Shown: piece after piece, positions 25,054-34,770 of the stretch
Layout of the letters: every line of letters begins with the position of its first letter
Position numbering within the stretch: position 1 is the stretch's first letter
Assembly: GCF_913566895.1 (NCBI RefSeq)
Contig: NZ_CAJYCN010000015.1
Location: forward strand, 1-64,000
From: Listeria ilorinensis
GTDB lineage: Bacteria; Bacillota; Bacilli; Lactobacillales; Listeriaceae
Length of the DNA stretch: 64,000 bases
Reading direction: 5' to 3'
Notes under the pieces: generated by a model
What the model was told of the DNA's origin: nothing
The model's input: the letters and a program-made list of their open reading frames with translations, nothing else
The model's database searches: none
Position numbers and translations under genes: made by a program

Positions 25054-26719
25054 ATATCATTTTCACCCAAGCAAAACCATACGGCGGCAATTGATAGCGA
25101 CCAGATACAGACTCACCTGAAAGCAGTTCTTTTCCAGCAGGCACATCCAATATAACTGTTTGATCACTCACATTGGTGTAACAGTAAATCGTTTCCTCCC
25201 GATGTGTACGCTGAATCGCCAGCACTGGAAGATCCAATGGCTCGATTTCCTGCTTGCCATATGGAGAAAAAGCTTTTTCCTGTCCACGGATCGTCATCAT
25301 TTTTTCAATACCAGAATAAATTTGATTTCTGCGACTGCCAGGATCGCTCAGTTCTTTCAGCAATACATCCAGCGGCAATTTTTCACGATTGATGCGCCGT
25401 GCAATCCCAGATTCTTCCGCACCAGCACGGTCACCAGTCGAGCCATACAGCGAATGATAGTAAATAGCCGGAACCCCTATGAACGAAAGCAGAATGTGAT
25501 GAGCCGCCAGCATTTTCTGGACAGCTAGCTCATCACTTTCCCCCTTGTTCCGCAGTGCATCTGAATAATTGATATTCAGCTCATAAATGGATTTTTTACC
25601 ATCTGCATCTGTTTTATATGAAATGAAGCCGCCATTTTCCTCGACTTTCTGAGCCAGCAATTGTCGATCCTCATCGCTAAGCAACCCCTCTGTCGGCCGC
25701 AAGCCTATTCCATCATGCGATGCCAAAAAATTGAAATAGGTCGCTTCATCAGACACAGCCCCTATTGTTTTGGCCCATTGTTGTAGCGGCTTCACATCAT
25801 GCGTCGTAAAACTGTACAAGACAAGCGGCGGCAATGAGAATTGGTACACCATATTAGCTTCATTATGCCCATCACCGAAATACTGAATATTTTCCTGATG
25901 CGGCACATTTGTTTCTGTAATGATTTGCGTGCCCGGTGCCACAAAATCTGCCAGCAGCCGCCAAATTTGGATGACCGCATGAGTTTGCGGCAGATGCATG
26001 CAAGTCGTGCCGGACTCTTTCCATAAGAATCCGATCGCATCCAAGCGAATCGATTGTGCCCCTTTTTGAAGATAGGATAGCAGCACATTTGTCAGGCGGA
26101 CAAACATTTGTGGGTCTTTGACATTCACATCCACCTGATCCTCGCTGAATGTCGTCCAAACTTTCTTGCTGTCAAATGTATGAAACAGCGGGGAAGTCCG
26201 CGGACGCACGACATTGGTCGTATCAAAATCGGCTTCACGTTCAACAAACGCCTGCTCAAATCCCGGTTTCTCTGCCAAGAAAGCCTGAAACCATTCGCTC
26301 GACTTGGACATGTGGTTAGCCACAAAATCGAACATCAACTGAAAGTCCTCATGTAGACGTTCAATATCCTCCCAGTTGCCCAATTCAGGATTGATTGCTT
26401 CATAATCTGTGACCGAGAAACCATCGTCCGAAGTATAAGGGAACATTGGTAATAGATGGACATCCGTGACAACCCCTTTGCCATGTACCTTCAATAGTTT
26501 GGATAAGGCTGCAAGCGGAGTTATATTTTTCTGCAAAATACTGTCCCCATAAGTGATCAAATACAGATTCTTTTCAGAAAGGCTTGCTGCCCTCTTCTCT
26601 TCTGCTGAAAATGAAGCCACAGACCGAAGCAGCTGGTCATACACCCAGTCGCAAGCCTCCGAAGTAAAAAGTGTACGTAATTGGCGCTTCAACTGCTCTT
26701 CAAAAAGGTTTCTGTTCAT
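25052..26719 (-). CDS. GH13_18 glycoside phosphorylase (sucrose/glucosylglycerate phosphorylase-like)
   Basis: A 555-residue (beta/alpha)8 enzyme of GH13 subfamily 18, which splits alpha-glucosides with phosphate. Visible are the nucleophile Asp in SIRLDAIGFLWKE, the acid/base Glu in IITETNVPH, the transition-state Asp in LASHDGIGLRP, and the late block GIARRINREKLPLD. Subfamily members act on sucrose, sucrose 6'-phosphate, glucosylglycerol or glucosylglycerate. The neighbours (GH38 and a PTS) make a glycerate glycoside or its phosphate more likely than sucrose; this is an inference. It starts three bases past the GH38 stop, so it is co-translated, and it is the last gene of the operon. Confidence 0.85.
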   Translation of the reverse strand: MNRNLFEEQLKRQLRTLFTSEACDWVYDQLLRSVASFSAEEKRAASLSEKNLYLITYGDSILQKNITPLAALSKLLKVHGKGVVTDVHLLPMFPYTSDDGFSVTDYEAINPELGNWEDIERLHEDFQLMFDFVANHMSKSSEWFQAFLAEKPGFEQAFVEREADFDTTNVVRPRTSPLFHTFDSKKVWTTFSEDQVDVNVKDPQMFVRLTNVLLSYLQKGAQSIRLDAIGFLWKESGTTCMHLPQTHAVIQIWRLLADFVAPGTQIITETNVPHQENIQYFGDGHNEANMVYQFSLPPLVLYSFTTHDVKPLQQWAKTIGAVSDEATYFNFLASHDGIGLRPTEGLLSDEDRQLLAQKVEENGGFISYKTDADGKKSIYELNINYSDALRNKGESDELAVQKMLAAHHILLSFIGVPAIYYHSLYGSTGDRAGAEESGIARRINREKLPLDVLLKELSDPGSRRNQIYSGIEKMMTIRGQEKAFSPYGKQEIEPLDLPVLAIQRTHREETIYCYTNVSDQTVILDVPAGKELLSGESVSGRYQLPPYGFAWVKMI

Positions 26720-26722
26720 CGT

Positions 26723-29317
26723 TTAAAAACCCTCCAGTAAATAAGTTTGATAGCCTTTAGCCGGAATGTCCGCGGGCGTATTGACCAGTGATTCTGTCAA
26801 GTCGACTGCCTGACCGCGGATATTCGGCAAGACGGCCTGTTCAGATGGATTGAATACACGAAGGACAGGACCACTTGCATCTTCGGCTTGCTTACATGCA
26901 CTGATAAAAATCGTTTCTGGAACTTCCAAAAATGATTGCTGGTCAGGCAAAGAGCCGATCGCAGCTGGCTGTGGTAAGTCGAAGCGGTCAAGTCGTTCCG
27001 AAAACGTATTCAGCCCCTGTACCTGATAAGAAAGTGGTGCAAACTGGCGCGCCTCATTACGAGCAAACCAGTCGAGCGGTTCATTATCTGCAGCAAATCG
27101 CCAACCATATGTGTAGACATGATCGCCAAGCATTTGTGCATCCGGCGTTTCGACCACCTTGTTATTGATGCCCGATGCCCGGCCCGGACGCCATGGGAGA
27201 TCATCCCGACCGAGCAGTCCTACACCGCGGAACAAGGTCAGACAGAACGCCTCGCCCTGTACTTCATATTCCTTCAGGCCAGTAGTCAGAACGCCCACTG
27301 CCCCACCGTCACATATTGCGGCGGCAAAGTTTTCAAGGGGATAGATAGGCACTGGTGCTTCTGCATAGCCGTCTGCCTGCCAATTGGCCATCCTTGGATT
27401 GACATTAGATCGCTCGATGGCTGCAAAACCCTGATCGGCAAAATTTGTTGTACTATTAGGTGCTGCAAAACAAACACGCACACGATGGTCGCAAGTCCGA
27501 TTGACAAAGCGGTGTTCGATTTCCATCACGTCACTGTTCTTGCGAAGTCGAAGAGTCGTTTCAATCGTCATCATCTGGTCGCGCAGTTCAGCCGCTAGAT
27601 CAGATCTGGTATGCAACACATGGCGTACAAGTAGCTCACTGTAGAGCGGATTTTTCTTGCTGCTTAGCACTTCACAGCCCTGTGTTACAAATGGCATATC
27701 ATTTTCAAGAGGGGAGTAGTCATAAGAGTCCCCAGCATCTGCCGTGTCTTCAAAGCGCATAAAATTCGACAACTGAACACCGTCGTAGCGTGTCAAGTTC
27801 AGCCGGTAATTGTCCACATGAAGATGGTAAAATTCATTTTTGATTTCAGTCGAATCGCTTTCAGTCTGACGCACCACTGCTCCTTCTGTAATCAGGAATG
27901 ACTGGTAGCTAAAAGGCAACAAATCGAGTTCGACCGTAATTTGCGTTTCGTAGTAGCCCGGCACCTCGACTTGTTTTTCACCCTCAGCCGTAACAATCAC
28001 TTTTTTGCCGCCAGACAGATATTTTTGCTGCGTGATCACCTGTTCTGGCATCGCTCCGTTCAAATCAATCAGCACCACGTCTTCAAATTTGCTGAAAACC
28101 GTTACTTCCACTTGCTTCGTCTCTTTTTTCGGCAGCAAATGGAAAACAACCACCGGCTCCTGTCCAATACGCTCTTTCACGCCGCGGCTGATTTGTTTTT
28201 TATAAACATTCAAAAGACCATCAGCTACTCGTTCTACACGTCTCAAACGATGCACGATCGCCTCATTCGTTTCATCCGAATTGCAGCCACCAATCGAATC
28301 ATGGGCATGCACATCAAAAAGCTGTTTGAACATCCAGTCGAACCACTGCCGTGGATAGCGAGCACCCAGCTTTGTGGCCATGACGGCAAGCGGTTCAAGC
28401 TGATAGAAAATCTTGTTCTCCACTTCACTGTTCAACATCTTGATATCCACCCGTTGAGAAGGAATCGTATGGTGAATCCGCGTTTTTTGAGAAGCCATCA
28501 GCTCGCCTTGAATGGTATGCTCGAGCGACGCAGCTCCGCGCACAGCTGCCATAAATCTTTCATAATCAGATAGTTCAAAATGGTAGCCGTCCACTTTTAT
28601 ATTCAGCTCCGCAATGATCTGCGGCAGTTCACTTCTGCCTAGCACCTGATCGCCCCCAGCAGGAAGCAGGATGTGACCTGTATCCCCACTCATTGCCGAA
28701 AGTTTATCCAAAATTGGCAGCAATGAGCGCTCTATATAATCCCCATCACTCGCTAAAAATTTCCCAGGCCCATAGCCAAAATATAAATTATTCGTCGGCA
28801 AAGCAGTTCCATCAGCTGCTTGCCAGTTAAAATCCAAGTTGTTGTTCAGCTGATCTGTATAAACGCCTCGCTGGAAAACAATCTGCGAAATACCAAATGA
28901 CCGAAAAATCGATGGTAAATACTGATTTTGTCCAAAAACATCCGGCAAATAACCAATATCCATATTGTGTCCCATCTTACGTGCCAGATTCGTTCCATAC
29001 AGCAGATTGCGGATCAAAGATTCTTTATTCACTAGCATCGTGTCTGACTGTGTATACCAAGGGCCGACAAAAATCCGCTTCTTTTCGATCAGCTTTTGTA
29101 GCCGCACCCGATTTTCTGGCACATAGGTTAGATATTCCTCCACCACTGACATCTGTCCATCAAAGACAAATGCCGGGAATTCGGGATCATTTTCTAGTAA
29201 ATCAATCAAAAAAGACATATTTTCTGCCAGCAAAACATTGGAATCTTCAAGCGAAAAGTACCATTCCCGGTCCCAGTGCGCATGTGGAACAACATGAACT
29301 ACTATATCTCGTTTCAT
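26723..29317 (-). CDS. GH38 alpha-mannosidase (MngB-like)
   Basis: An 864-residue family 38 glycosidase, close to the 877 residues of E. coli MngB. The metal site starts with HAHWDREWYF (His and Asp ligands), the nucleophile Asp is in GYLPDVFGQNQYLP, and a further ligand His is in VHAHDSIGGCNSDET. The long C-terminal beta region (about 390-864) is intact. MngB cleaves 6-phospho-mannosylglycerate delivered by a PTS; the PTS gene directly upstream (75-base gap) fits that job here. It has no signal peptide, so it acts in the cytoplasm on imported phosphorylated substrate. Confidence 0.9.
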   Translation of the reverse strand: MKRDIVVHVVPHAHWDREWYFSLEDSNVLLAENMSFLIDLLENDPEFPAFVFDGQMSVVEEYLTYVPENRVRLQKLIEKKRIFVGPWYTQSDTMLVNKESLIRNLLYGTNLARKMGHNMDIGYLPDVFGQNQYLPSIFRSFGISQIVFQRGVYTDQLNNNLDFNWQAADGTALPTNNLYFGYGPGKFLASDGDYIERSLLPILDKLSAMSGDTGHILLPAGGDQVLGRSELPQIIAELNIKVDGYHFELSDYERFMAAVRGAASLEHTIQGELMASQKTRIHHTIPSQRVDIKMLNSEVENKIFYQLEPLAVMATKLGARYPRQWFDWMFKQLFDVHAHDSIGGCNSDETNEAIVHRLRRVERVADGLLNVYKKQISRGVKERIGQEPVVVFHLLPKKETKQVEVTVFSKFEDVVLIDLNGAMPEQVITQQKYLSGGKKVIVTAEGEKQVEVPGYYETQITVELDLLPFSYQSFLITEGAVVRQTESDSTEIKNEFYHLHVDNYRLNLTRYDGVQLSNFMRFEDTADAGDSYDYSPLENDMPFVTQGCEVLSSKKNPLYSELLVRHVLHTRSDLAAELRDQMMTIETTLRLRKNSDVMEIEHRFVNRTCDHRVRVCFAAPNSTTNFADQGFAAIERSNVNPRMANWQADGYAEAPVPIYPLENFAAAICDGGAVGVLTTGLKEYEVQGEAFCLTLFRGVGLLGRDDLPWRPGRASGINNKVVETPDAQMLGDHVYTYGWRFAADNEPLDWFARNEARQFAPLSYQVQGLNTFSERLDRFDLPQPAAIGSLPDQQSFLEVPETIFISACKQAEDASGPVLRVFNPSEQAVLPNIRGQAVDLTESLVNTPADIPAKGYQTYLLEGF

Positions 29318-29392
29318 TCTAAAAACCTCTCTTACCTATATAAGAATAGGCACAAACAGACTGAGTGCATCAGCCTATTTGCACCTTCTTCT

Positions 29393-31399
29393 TTAATACG
29401 TTATTTTTTCTCCGTTGCGTTCTTTTTTCTTAATGATCGCTAGTCGAACAAAGACATTACCCAGCGCAATGATCAAGACGCCGACAACAAGACCGATCAG
29501 ATAAGCGCCAATGCCTTGAACAAGCGGCCAGCCCCAGATTGCTGGAAGCGGTAGCCACTGAACAGCACCAAGCGCTACTGCTGTACATGAACCCACGACT
29601 GCACCAATAATATTGATCGGCACTGTAATCAGCGGATTACGTAGCATAAACGGTATCGCACCTTCTGAAATTGCCAGGAAGCCCAGCAGGAAGGAAGTCC
29701 CCCCAGCAACACGCAAGTCTTGCGGGAAAACACGACGTCCAACGATAAAACGGTCGATGATGGTTGCCAGTCCCACACCAAGTGGAGGAATAACAATCGC
29801 CAGCACACGAGCAGTCAGTGGGAAGATATGATCTGCCGCAAGACCGATCGCAACCCCACCAGCAGCCTTGTTGATCGGCCCACCAAGGTCAAATGCTGTG
29901 GCTGCAGCAATAATAGCAGAAAGCACCATCGTGCCGGAAGTACTCATACTAGTAATCCAGTCAGAAAGCCACTGATTGAGTGCTCCGAATACCGGATCAA
30001 CAAAATACATGTTCAAGATGAAGATAATGAAGACACTGATTCCCGGAACCAGCAGCATTGGCTTCATCGCAGAAAGATTTTTCAAAAGCTTGATTTTTTC
30101 GTTCAGGAATTTTGATACATAACCAGCTACAAGACCAAGGAAAAGAGCGCCTAGGAAACCACTTGGGATCCCGCCTTCAATGCCCCAGAATGTATAGTGA
30201 AGTCCGCCGGCAAAAAGTCCACCAGCAAAACCAGCTACAAGACCGACACGATCGGCAATCGCATAAGAAACGAACATACCGAAAATCGGGTAGATAAATT
30301 TGAATAACATACTGCCGAACGCATTGACATAGTAGAAGAACTGTTGCGCTCCGCCAGCTGTTTGATTTTTCACATCGCCGATAATCCCTGGATCAAGATT
30401 TAGCACATATACCCAGACAAGCTCAGCGATCCCCATCATCAGACCAGCTGCTACGATTAGCGGGATCATGTAGGAAATACCTGTCATAATGGCCGAAGTG
30501 ATATCCGAACCGACTTTACGCCAGCCTTTTTTCTCATTTTTACTAGTATTCTCGCTTACCTCTTCGCCGGCACCTTCATGTACGACACCATTTGGCTTCT
30601 CAAGCGTTTGGATCAACAGTTCTTTGGCATATTTGAGAGGCTCAGCCACTTTAGTTGATACATACGGCTTGCCGTTGAATCGATCTTTTTCTTTCACTTT
30701 CGTATCGACTGCAAAAAGCACACCATCTGCTTGTGAAATGGCTTTTTTATGATGCCTATCTTCAATACCGCTCGCGCCTTGTTTTTCGACCTCGACATGG
30801 ATGCCCAGTTCTCGACCAGCTTTTTCAAGAGCTTCCGCCGCCATGTAAGTGTGGGCAATACCGGCTGCACAAGCGGTTACTGCCAATACCGTTTTACCCG
30901 CATATGGACTATCTTGCGTTGCCACTTCTTCTTTTTCCTGATTGTCGAGTGCTGCATACAATTCCTCGGCATTCTTGGCTGCAAATAAGCCTTTCAAGAA
31001 AGCATCATCCATCAAGCGACCGCTGAGCTCAGCCAAGACTTTCAAATGAGTCGAGCCGGCTTCGGCATCAGGAATCGCCAGCAGGAAGACCAGTTCGACT
31101 TCATTTTCCGGGTCGACAGATGGCCATGCCCCTTTAGCAAGCGGCTTTTGCAGTCTTGCAACCGCGAAAACTGCTTCTTTTACAGCAGCAGATTTCCCGT
31201 GCGGAATGGCAAACCCTTTTTCCATCCCGGTCGCCGAGTGAGCCTCACGTTCGTAGACCGCCTTTTTAAATTCACCCTCATCTTTCAAATAACCCTTTTC
31301 AGACAGCTCGTGAATAAGAAAGTCTAATACCGCTTCCTTATTATCCGCTTTCAGATCAAAGTAAAATAAATCAGGTGTTGTGATTTCTTTTAAGTTCAT
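29393..31399 (-). CDS. Fructose-family PTS EIIABC (mannosylglycerate-type)
   Basis: About 668 residues with three PTS modules in one chain. EIIA (1-150) has the phospho-His in GFAIPHGKSAAV. EIIB (about 165-265) has the phospho-Cys in VTACAAGIAHTYMAAEAL. EIIC (about 300-655) has some nine helices (ISYMIPLIVAAGLMMGIAEL, FDLGGPINKAAGGVAIG). The start chosen is ATG at 31397-31399 because GAGGTAGG lies just upstream; a start at 31420 would span that site. The EIIA-B-C order is that of MngA and FruA. It imports and phosphorylates the glycoside hydrolysed by the next two gene products. Confidence 0.92.
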   Translation of the reverse strand: MNLKEITTPDLFYFDLKADNKEAVLDFLIHELSEKGYLKDEGEFKKAVYEREAHSATGMEKGFAIPHGKSAAVKEAVFAVARLQKPLAKGAWPSVDPENEVELVFLLAIPDAEAGSTHLKVLAELSGRLMDDAFLKGLFAAKNAEELYAALDNQEKEEVATQDSPYAGKTVLAVTACAAGIAHTYMAAEALEKAGRELGIHVEVEKQGASGIEDRHHKKAISQADGVLFAVDTKVKEKDRFNGKPYVSTKVAEPLKYAKELLIQTLEKPNGVVHEGAGEEVSENTSKNEKKGWRKVGSDITSAIMTGISYMIPLIVAAGLMMGIAELVWVYVLNLDPGIIGDVKNQTAGGAQQFFYYVNAFGSMLFKFIYPIFGMFVSYAIADRVGLVAGFAGGLFAGGLHYTFWGIEGGIPSGFLGALFLGLVAGYVSKFLNEKIKLLKNLSAMKPMLLVPGISVFIIFILNMYFVDPVFGALNQWLSDWITSMSTSGTMVLSAIIAAATAFDLGGPINKAAGGVAIGLAADHIFPLTARVLAIVIPPLGVGLATIIDRFIVGRRVFPQDLRVAGGTSFLLGFLAISEGAIPFMLRNPLITVPINIIGAVVGSCTAVALGAVQWLPLPAIWGWPLVQGIGAYLIGLVVGVLIIALGNVFVRLAIIKKKERNGEKITY

Positions 31400-31487
31400 G
31401 ATCCTACCTCTTTCCACCATATTAAGATTTATTATGAATTCGTTTTCAACACATTTCGCAATTGCAAGTTGAGTATAGCACGGTCGT

Positions 31488-31509
31488 GATACATTTTTGA
31501 TACATTTTT
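31488..31509. promoter_or_regulatory. Tandem 11-bp repeats, candidate RpiR operator
   Basis: GATACATTTTT occurs twice in a row (31488-31498, 31499-31509), one helical turn apart. It lies midway between the divergent PTS and rpiR-type genes. A minus-strand TATACT -10 box at about 31472-31477 lies next to it. Position and phasing suit a dimeric regulator. Confidence 0.55.
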
Positions 31510-31592
31510 AGTACAATTATACGGTTATCATTGTAAAAATAGTTCGACGGTGCTACATTAGGTATAAGTTGAAGAAGGAAGGAGCCCCGATC

Positions 31593-32351
31593 ATGAGCCT
31601 GCTTGCTGAAAAATTTGCCAAAGATATCCAACTGCTCAGTCATTCCGAACAATATGTATTTTATTATGTGGATGGCCATATAGACCAGGTTGCCGAGTGG
31701 ACATTGACAAAACTCGCTGACACACTGAGCACGTCCAATACGACGATCATCCGCATGTGCAAAAAGCTTGGCCTCGATGGCTATTCTGAATTCCGCTACA
31801 TGCTGCGTGATCTTCAGGTTCCAGTATCAACCGATGATACCCCTGATATCAAAGAAGAATATTTACAAAATTTCGCCCAGATCGTGCAGAATATTCAGCT
31901 GCCTGATATTGAATTTATTGCCTCGAAGTTGCTACATGCCAAAACCATCATCGTAGTTTCCGTTGGTCTGACCAAAACGATCGGAGAATATCTGGGCAAG
32001 CGCCTAATCCAAGTCCAGAAACCCACGATGTATGCCTATGAGTCCCACATCATCGACCTACTTCCAAGTTTCGTTAAAGCAAATGATGTTGTTCTATTTA
32101 TATCCATGAGCGGCGATACGAAAACACTTGTTCAGGCTGCCAAAAAACTCCAATACAGCAACTGTTATATGTTTTCGATCACCAATCACGGCGATAGTGA
32201 GCTTTCCAAACTGATGACGGAAAACATTTATAGCAACATCCCAACCAAATCTTACGCTGGTTATGATATCACTTCTCGTTCCTGTCTGATGATCCAAATC
32301 GATCTGCTTTTTGAAGTGTACCTGCGCAAAATGCTGGCTGAACAAAAATAA
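31593..32351 (+). CDS. RpiR-family regulator of the glycoside operon
   Basis: A 252-residue repressor/activator. The start chosen is ATG at 31593 because AAGGAG precedes it; the frame opens upstream at 31569. An N-terminal HTH_6 domain (about 1-75: LTKLADTLSTSNTTIIRMCK, KLGLDGYSEF) is followed by a SIS sugar-phosphate-binding domain (about 105-245: IIVVSVGLTKTIGEYLGKRL, VVLFISMSGDTKTLVQAA). It is divergent from the PTS-GH38-GH13 operon and has its own terminator. It probably senses the phosphorylated glycoside and controls the shared promoter region. Confidence 0.9.
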   Translation: MSLLAEKFAKDIQLLSHSEQYVFYYVDGHIDQVAEWTLTKLADTLSTSNTTIIRMCKKLGLDGYSEFRYMLRDLQVPVSTDDTPDIKEEYLQNFAQIVQNIQLPDIEFIASKLLHAKTIIVVSVGLTKTIGEYLGKRLIQVQKPTMYAYESHIIDLLPSFVKANDVVLFISMSGDTKTLVQAAKKLQYSNCYMFSITNHGDSELSKLMTENIYSNIPTKSYAGYDITSRSCLMIQIDLLFEVYLRKMLAEQK

Positions 32352-32400
32352 GCACATACTTGAGGCGGTGATCCACCTTACAAGTATGTGCTTTTATTTT
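32346..32400. terminator. Bidirectional terminator between rpiR-type gene and murT
   Basis: GCACATACTTG (32352-32362) pairs with CAAGTATGTGC (32381-32391). AAAATA lies on one side and TTTTATTTT on the other. Confidence 0.9.
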
Positions 32401-32401
32401 A

Positions 32402-33724
32402 TTATGAATCTGCCTGCTGACCTTGTATCAGTCGGCTTCTGATTCGCCGATTCGCTGTATAGGAGGCCAAAACGATTGGTGTTTTGCTCGTCAAAATTTC
32501 GTGGTGTACCTCATCAAAGTCTTGTGTTCGTGTGATCTGCGCATCCTCGACTCCCTCTACTCGAAGTCTCAGGTAAACGGTATCCTCACAGTCACCGCCA
32601 ATCACAAAGCGACTTTTCGTCAGTGTTCTAAACAGCGATAAATCCGCATCCCAGACCCAGCTCTCATCGACCCCGTCTGCATCCTGATTATTCAGCAGAA
32701 AAACAATGGTCAATGGCTCCGGATAGAAAGAAAGCAATCTGATTGTCTCCGTCAGGCCAACCGGATTTTTTACCAGATGCAGGATCACATCCGTCTCATC
32801 CAAGTGTAGATGTTCCTGACGTCCCTGCCTTTCCAGATTCTTCATACTGCCTTTTTGAATCGTCTCATCGGTGATGCCCAGTGATTTGGCAAGCGCATAA
32901 GCACCTAGAAAATTATATACATTGAATAGTCCTGGCAATGGGACAGTAAAATGACTATCACCAATCACGATATCGCTGTGATTTTCATACAAATGGTAGT
33001 CCTTAACAGCATAATCAAGTTCTGGACGTCGTTTACCGCAGCCTGTGCAATAATAGTCACCCAGATTGCTATAAGTGATCTGCGAATAGTTCAAAATCGT
33101 ACCGCAAGAAGGACAGATCAAACTGCAGACATTCTTCAAACTGCTACCGTCATGAATCGTTCCTTTTTCGAAACCAAAAAATACGCAATCCTTTGCCTTG
33201 ATTGTTGAAAAAAGTGGAAAATCTCCATTGCATATAATCTTTGCTTCCGGCGCACGCACGATCCCTTCATTCAGAAGCTTAAAAGTAGTATAAATTTCCC
33301 CATAACGATCCATTTGATCCCTGAAAATATTCGTTAGGACGATTGCTTCCGTTTGAATAAGTTTGGTTACTTTTCTTAAATAGGCTTCATCTACTTCGAT
33401 AACCGCCCAGTTTTCTTTGTCTGGTTCTGGACTTTTTTGGAGGAATGCTGTAGTAATCCCCTGCGTCATATTGGAACCGTCTCGATTAGAGAGAACTGAA
33501 TAGCCCGCTTCTAAGAGAATTTGATAAATAAGAGACGTTGTGGTGGTTTTACCATTTGTTCCAGTGACAAGGATGATCTTATAGCCTTTCGTTAATTCTG
33601 TTAAAATGGCAGGAGATATCGCATTGGCTACTTTTCCCGGAAGATTGCCCCCTCGCCCCATTTTCTGCAAGACCATACGCAGTGAACGCCCTACGCCATA
33701 TGCTAGTTTATTCATGAATGACAT
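32402..33724 (-). CDS. murT: Lipid II isoglutaminyl synthase, MurT subunit
   Basis: A 440-residue Mur-ligase-fold subunit. With GatD it amidates the alpha-carboxyl of D-Glu in lipid II, using ATP and glutamine-derived ammonia. The ATP loop is ILVTGTNGKTTTTSLIYQIL. A four-cysteine zinc ribbon (CPSCGTIL, CTGCGKRR, about 205-232) is typical of MurT. The C-terminal DUF1727 domain (about 320-430) carries LLNNQDADGVDESWVWDAD with the catalytic Asp. It overlaps gatD by 13 bases, giving equal expression. The modification is important in Gram-positive walls for cross-linking and resistance to lysozyme and beta-lactams. Confidence 0.93.
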   Translation of the reverse strand: MSFMNKLAYGVGRSLRMVLQKMGRGGNLPGKVANAISPAILTELTKGYKIILVTGTNGKTTTTSLIYQILLEAGYSVLSNRDGSNMTQGITTAFLQKSPEPDKENWAVIEVDEAYLRKVTKLIQTEAIVLTNIFRDQMDRYGEIYTTFKLLNEGIVRAPEAKIICNGDFPLFSTIKAKDCVFFGFEKGTIHDGSSLKNVCSLICPSCGTILNYSQITYSNLGDYYCTGCGKRRPELDYAVKDYHLYENHSDIVIGDSHFTVPLPGLFNVYNFLGAYALAKSLGITDETIQKGSMKNLERQGRQEHLHLDETDVILHLVKNPVGLTETIRLLSFYPEPLTIVFLLNNQDADGVDESWVWDADLSLFRTLTKSRFVIGGDCEDTVYLRLRVEGVEDAQITRTQDFDEVHHEILTSKTPIVLASYTANRRIRSRLIQGQQADS

Positions 33725-34380
33725 ACTTTCCGCTCCTTTTTCCGCTTAATCATTTCTTCGATCAGCGCCTTGGCAAATGTCTCGTTTTTAACAAGAAACG
33801 GACCATGCATATAGGTACAGTAAGTATTCTTATAAGCAAATCCTTCCGTTTTATCCTTCCCGTTGTTCCCTTTTCCGTCAATCACTTTTCCCAGATAATG
33901 AGAATGATCTTTAAAGAATGTTCTGCCGGAATGATTTTCAAAGCCGTGCAGAATTTCACCTTGATCCGTTTTTATTTTTATCTGCCCAACACATCTTTTC
34001 GGGAAATATTTCGTATAAATCGGCAGCACATCTGCTCCCTTATATTCCACGCCTACACCATCCACCCATGACTCGCCCAAAAGTTGATAGCCGCCGCAGA
34101 TCGCAATCAAACATCCGGCATCTTCAATATATTTCTTCAACCCATCACGATGGCGTACAATGTCTTTTGCTACGATCTTCTGCTCGTAATCCTGACCACC
34201 ACCAATGAAAATCAAGTCGTAATGTTGATAATCCATCTCCTGCTCTAAACTGATCATATCAATTTGAACAGTGTAACCTTTACTCTTCAAATAGTATTCG
34301 AGTATCATCAAATTTCCTAAATCGCCGTAAGAGTTAAGCAAATTACCATACAAATGGCAAATCGTAATGTTTTTCGGCAT
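33712..34380 (-). CDS. gatD: Lipid II isoglutaminyl synthase, GatD glutaminase subunit
   Basis: A 222-residue class-I-type glutamine amidotransferase that supplies ammonia to MurT. The nucleophile Cys is in CLIAICGGYQLLGESW (about 94) and the catalytic His in CTYMHGPFLVKNE (about 190), matching the known GatD Cys-His pair. ATG at 34378-34380 has a GGGAGG site. First gene of the gatD-murT pair. Full length. Confidence 0.93.
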   Translation of the reverse strand: MPKNITICHLYGNLLNSYGDLGNLMILEYYLKSKGYTVQIDMISLEQEMDYQHYDLIFIGGGQDYEQKIVAKDIVRHRDGLKKYIEDAGCLIAICGGYQLLGESWVDGVGVEYKGADVLPIYTKYFPKRCVGQIKIKTDQGEILHGFENHSGRTFFKDHSHYLGKVIDGKGNNGKDKTEGFAYKNTYCTYMHGPFLVKNETFAKALIEEMIKRKKERKVCHS

Positions 34381-34770
34381 CTCCCGTTCCTCCCTTTACT
34401 ATGATCCTCTTATTTTAAGTTATCTCTATAGCTCTTCCCCAACTACGAAACAATTTAATAATTAATACATCCCACTCCGCTTTCGGATTAATCACGTTTT
34501 TTAAAATTATTAAACAAATTAACCCATTAAAGTAAATAATTTTGTTATTTTCATTATAATACCTAACTATCTGCCTCCCATTTCCCCCGTGCTAGCATTC
34601 TTATTCTAACATTATTATTAAAATAAAAATACATCTATTTGCTGACAAAACGCATGTTAATTCTTACAAAAATGTCACATTTGATCAATGGAAACTATAG
34701 TATCCAATACTCCTCTTGCGGAAACAAAGAAAAAAGTCCCCAAAATTTTAGAGACTCCCCAAATTATAGA
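34381..34770. other. 390-bp AT-rich intergenic region
   Basis: Upstream of gatD on the minus strand and downstream of the EAL gene. It has the EAL terminator (34731-34757) and a possible minus-strand TAAAAT -10 near 34415 for gatD. Apart from A/T runs nothing was recognised: no RNA gene, and no riboswitch core seen by eye. Confidence 0.45.
34731..34757 (-). terminator. Terminator of the EAL-domain gene
   Basis: Minus-strand AGTCTC, an AAAATTTT-containing loop, GGGACT (with a G-T pair), then six T. It lies 14 bases past the stop. Confidence 0.7.

Noticed and set aside
26000..29300. Multiple antisense frames of 60-210 codons across the GH13 and GH38 genes
   Set aside because: Shadows of GC-richer real genes; no starts with ribosome-binding sites and no domains.
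34381..34770. c-di-GMP riboswitch near the EAL gene
   Set aside because: No conserved core could be recognised by eye in this AT-rich gap. A covariance-model search would be decisive.
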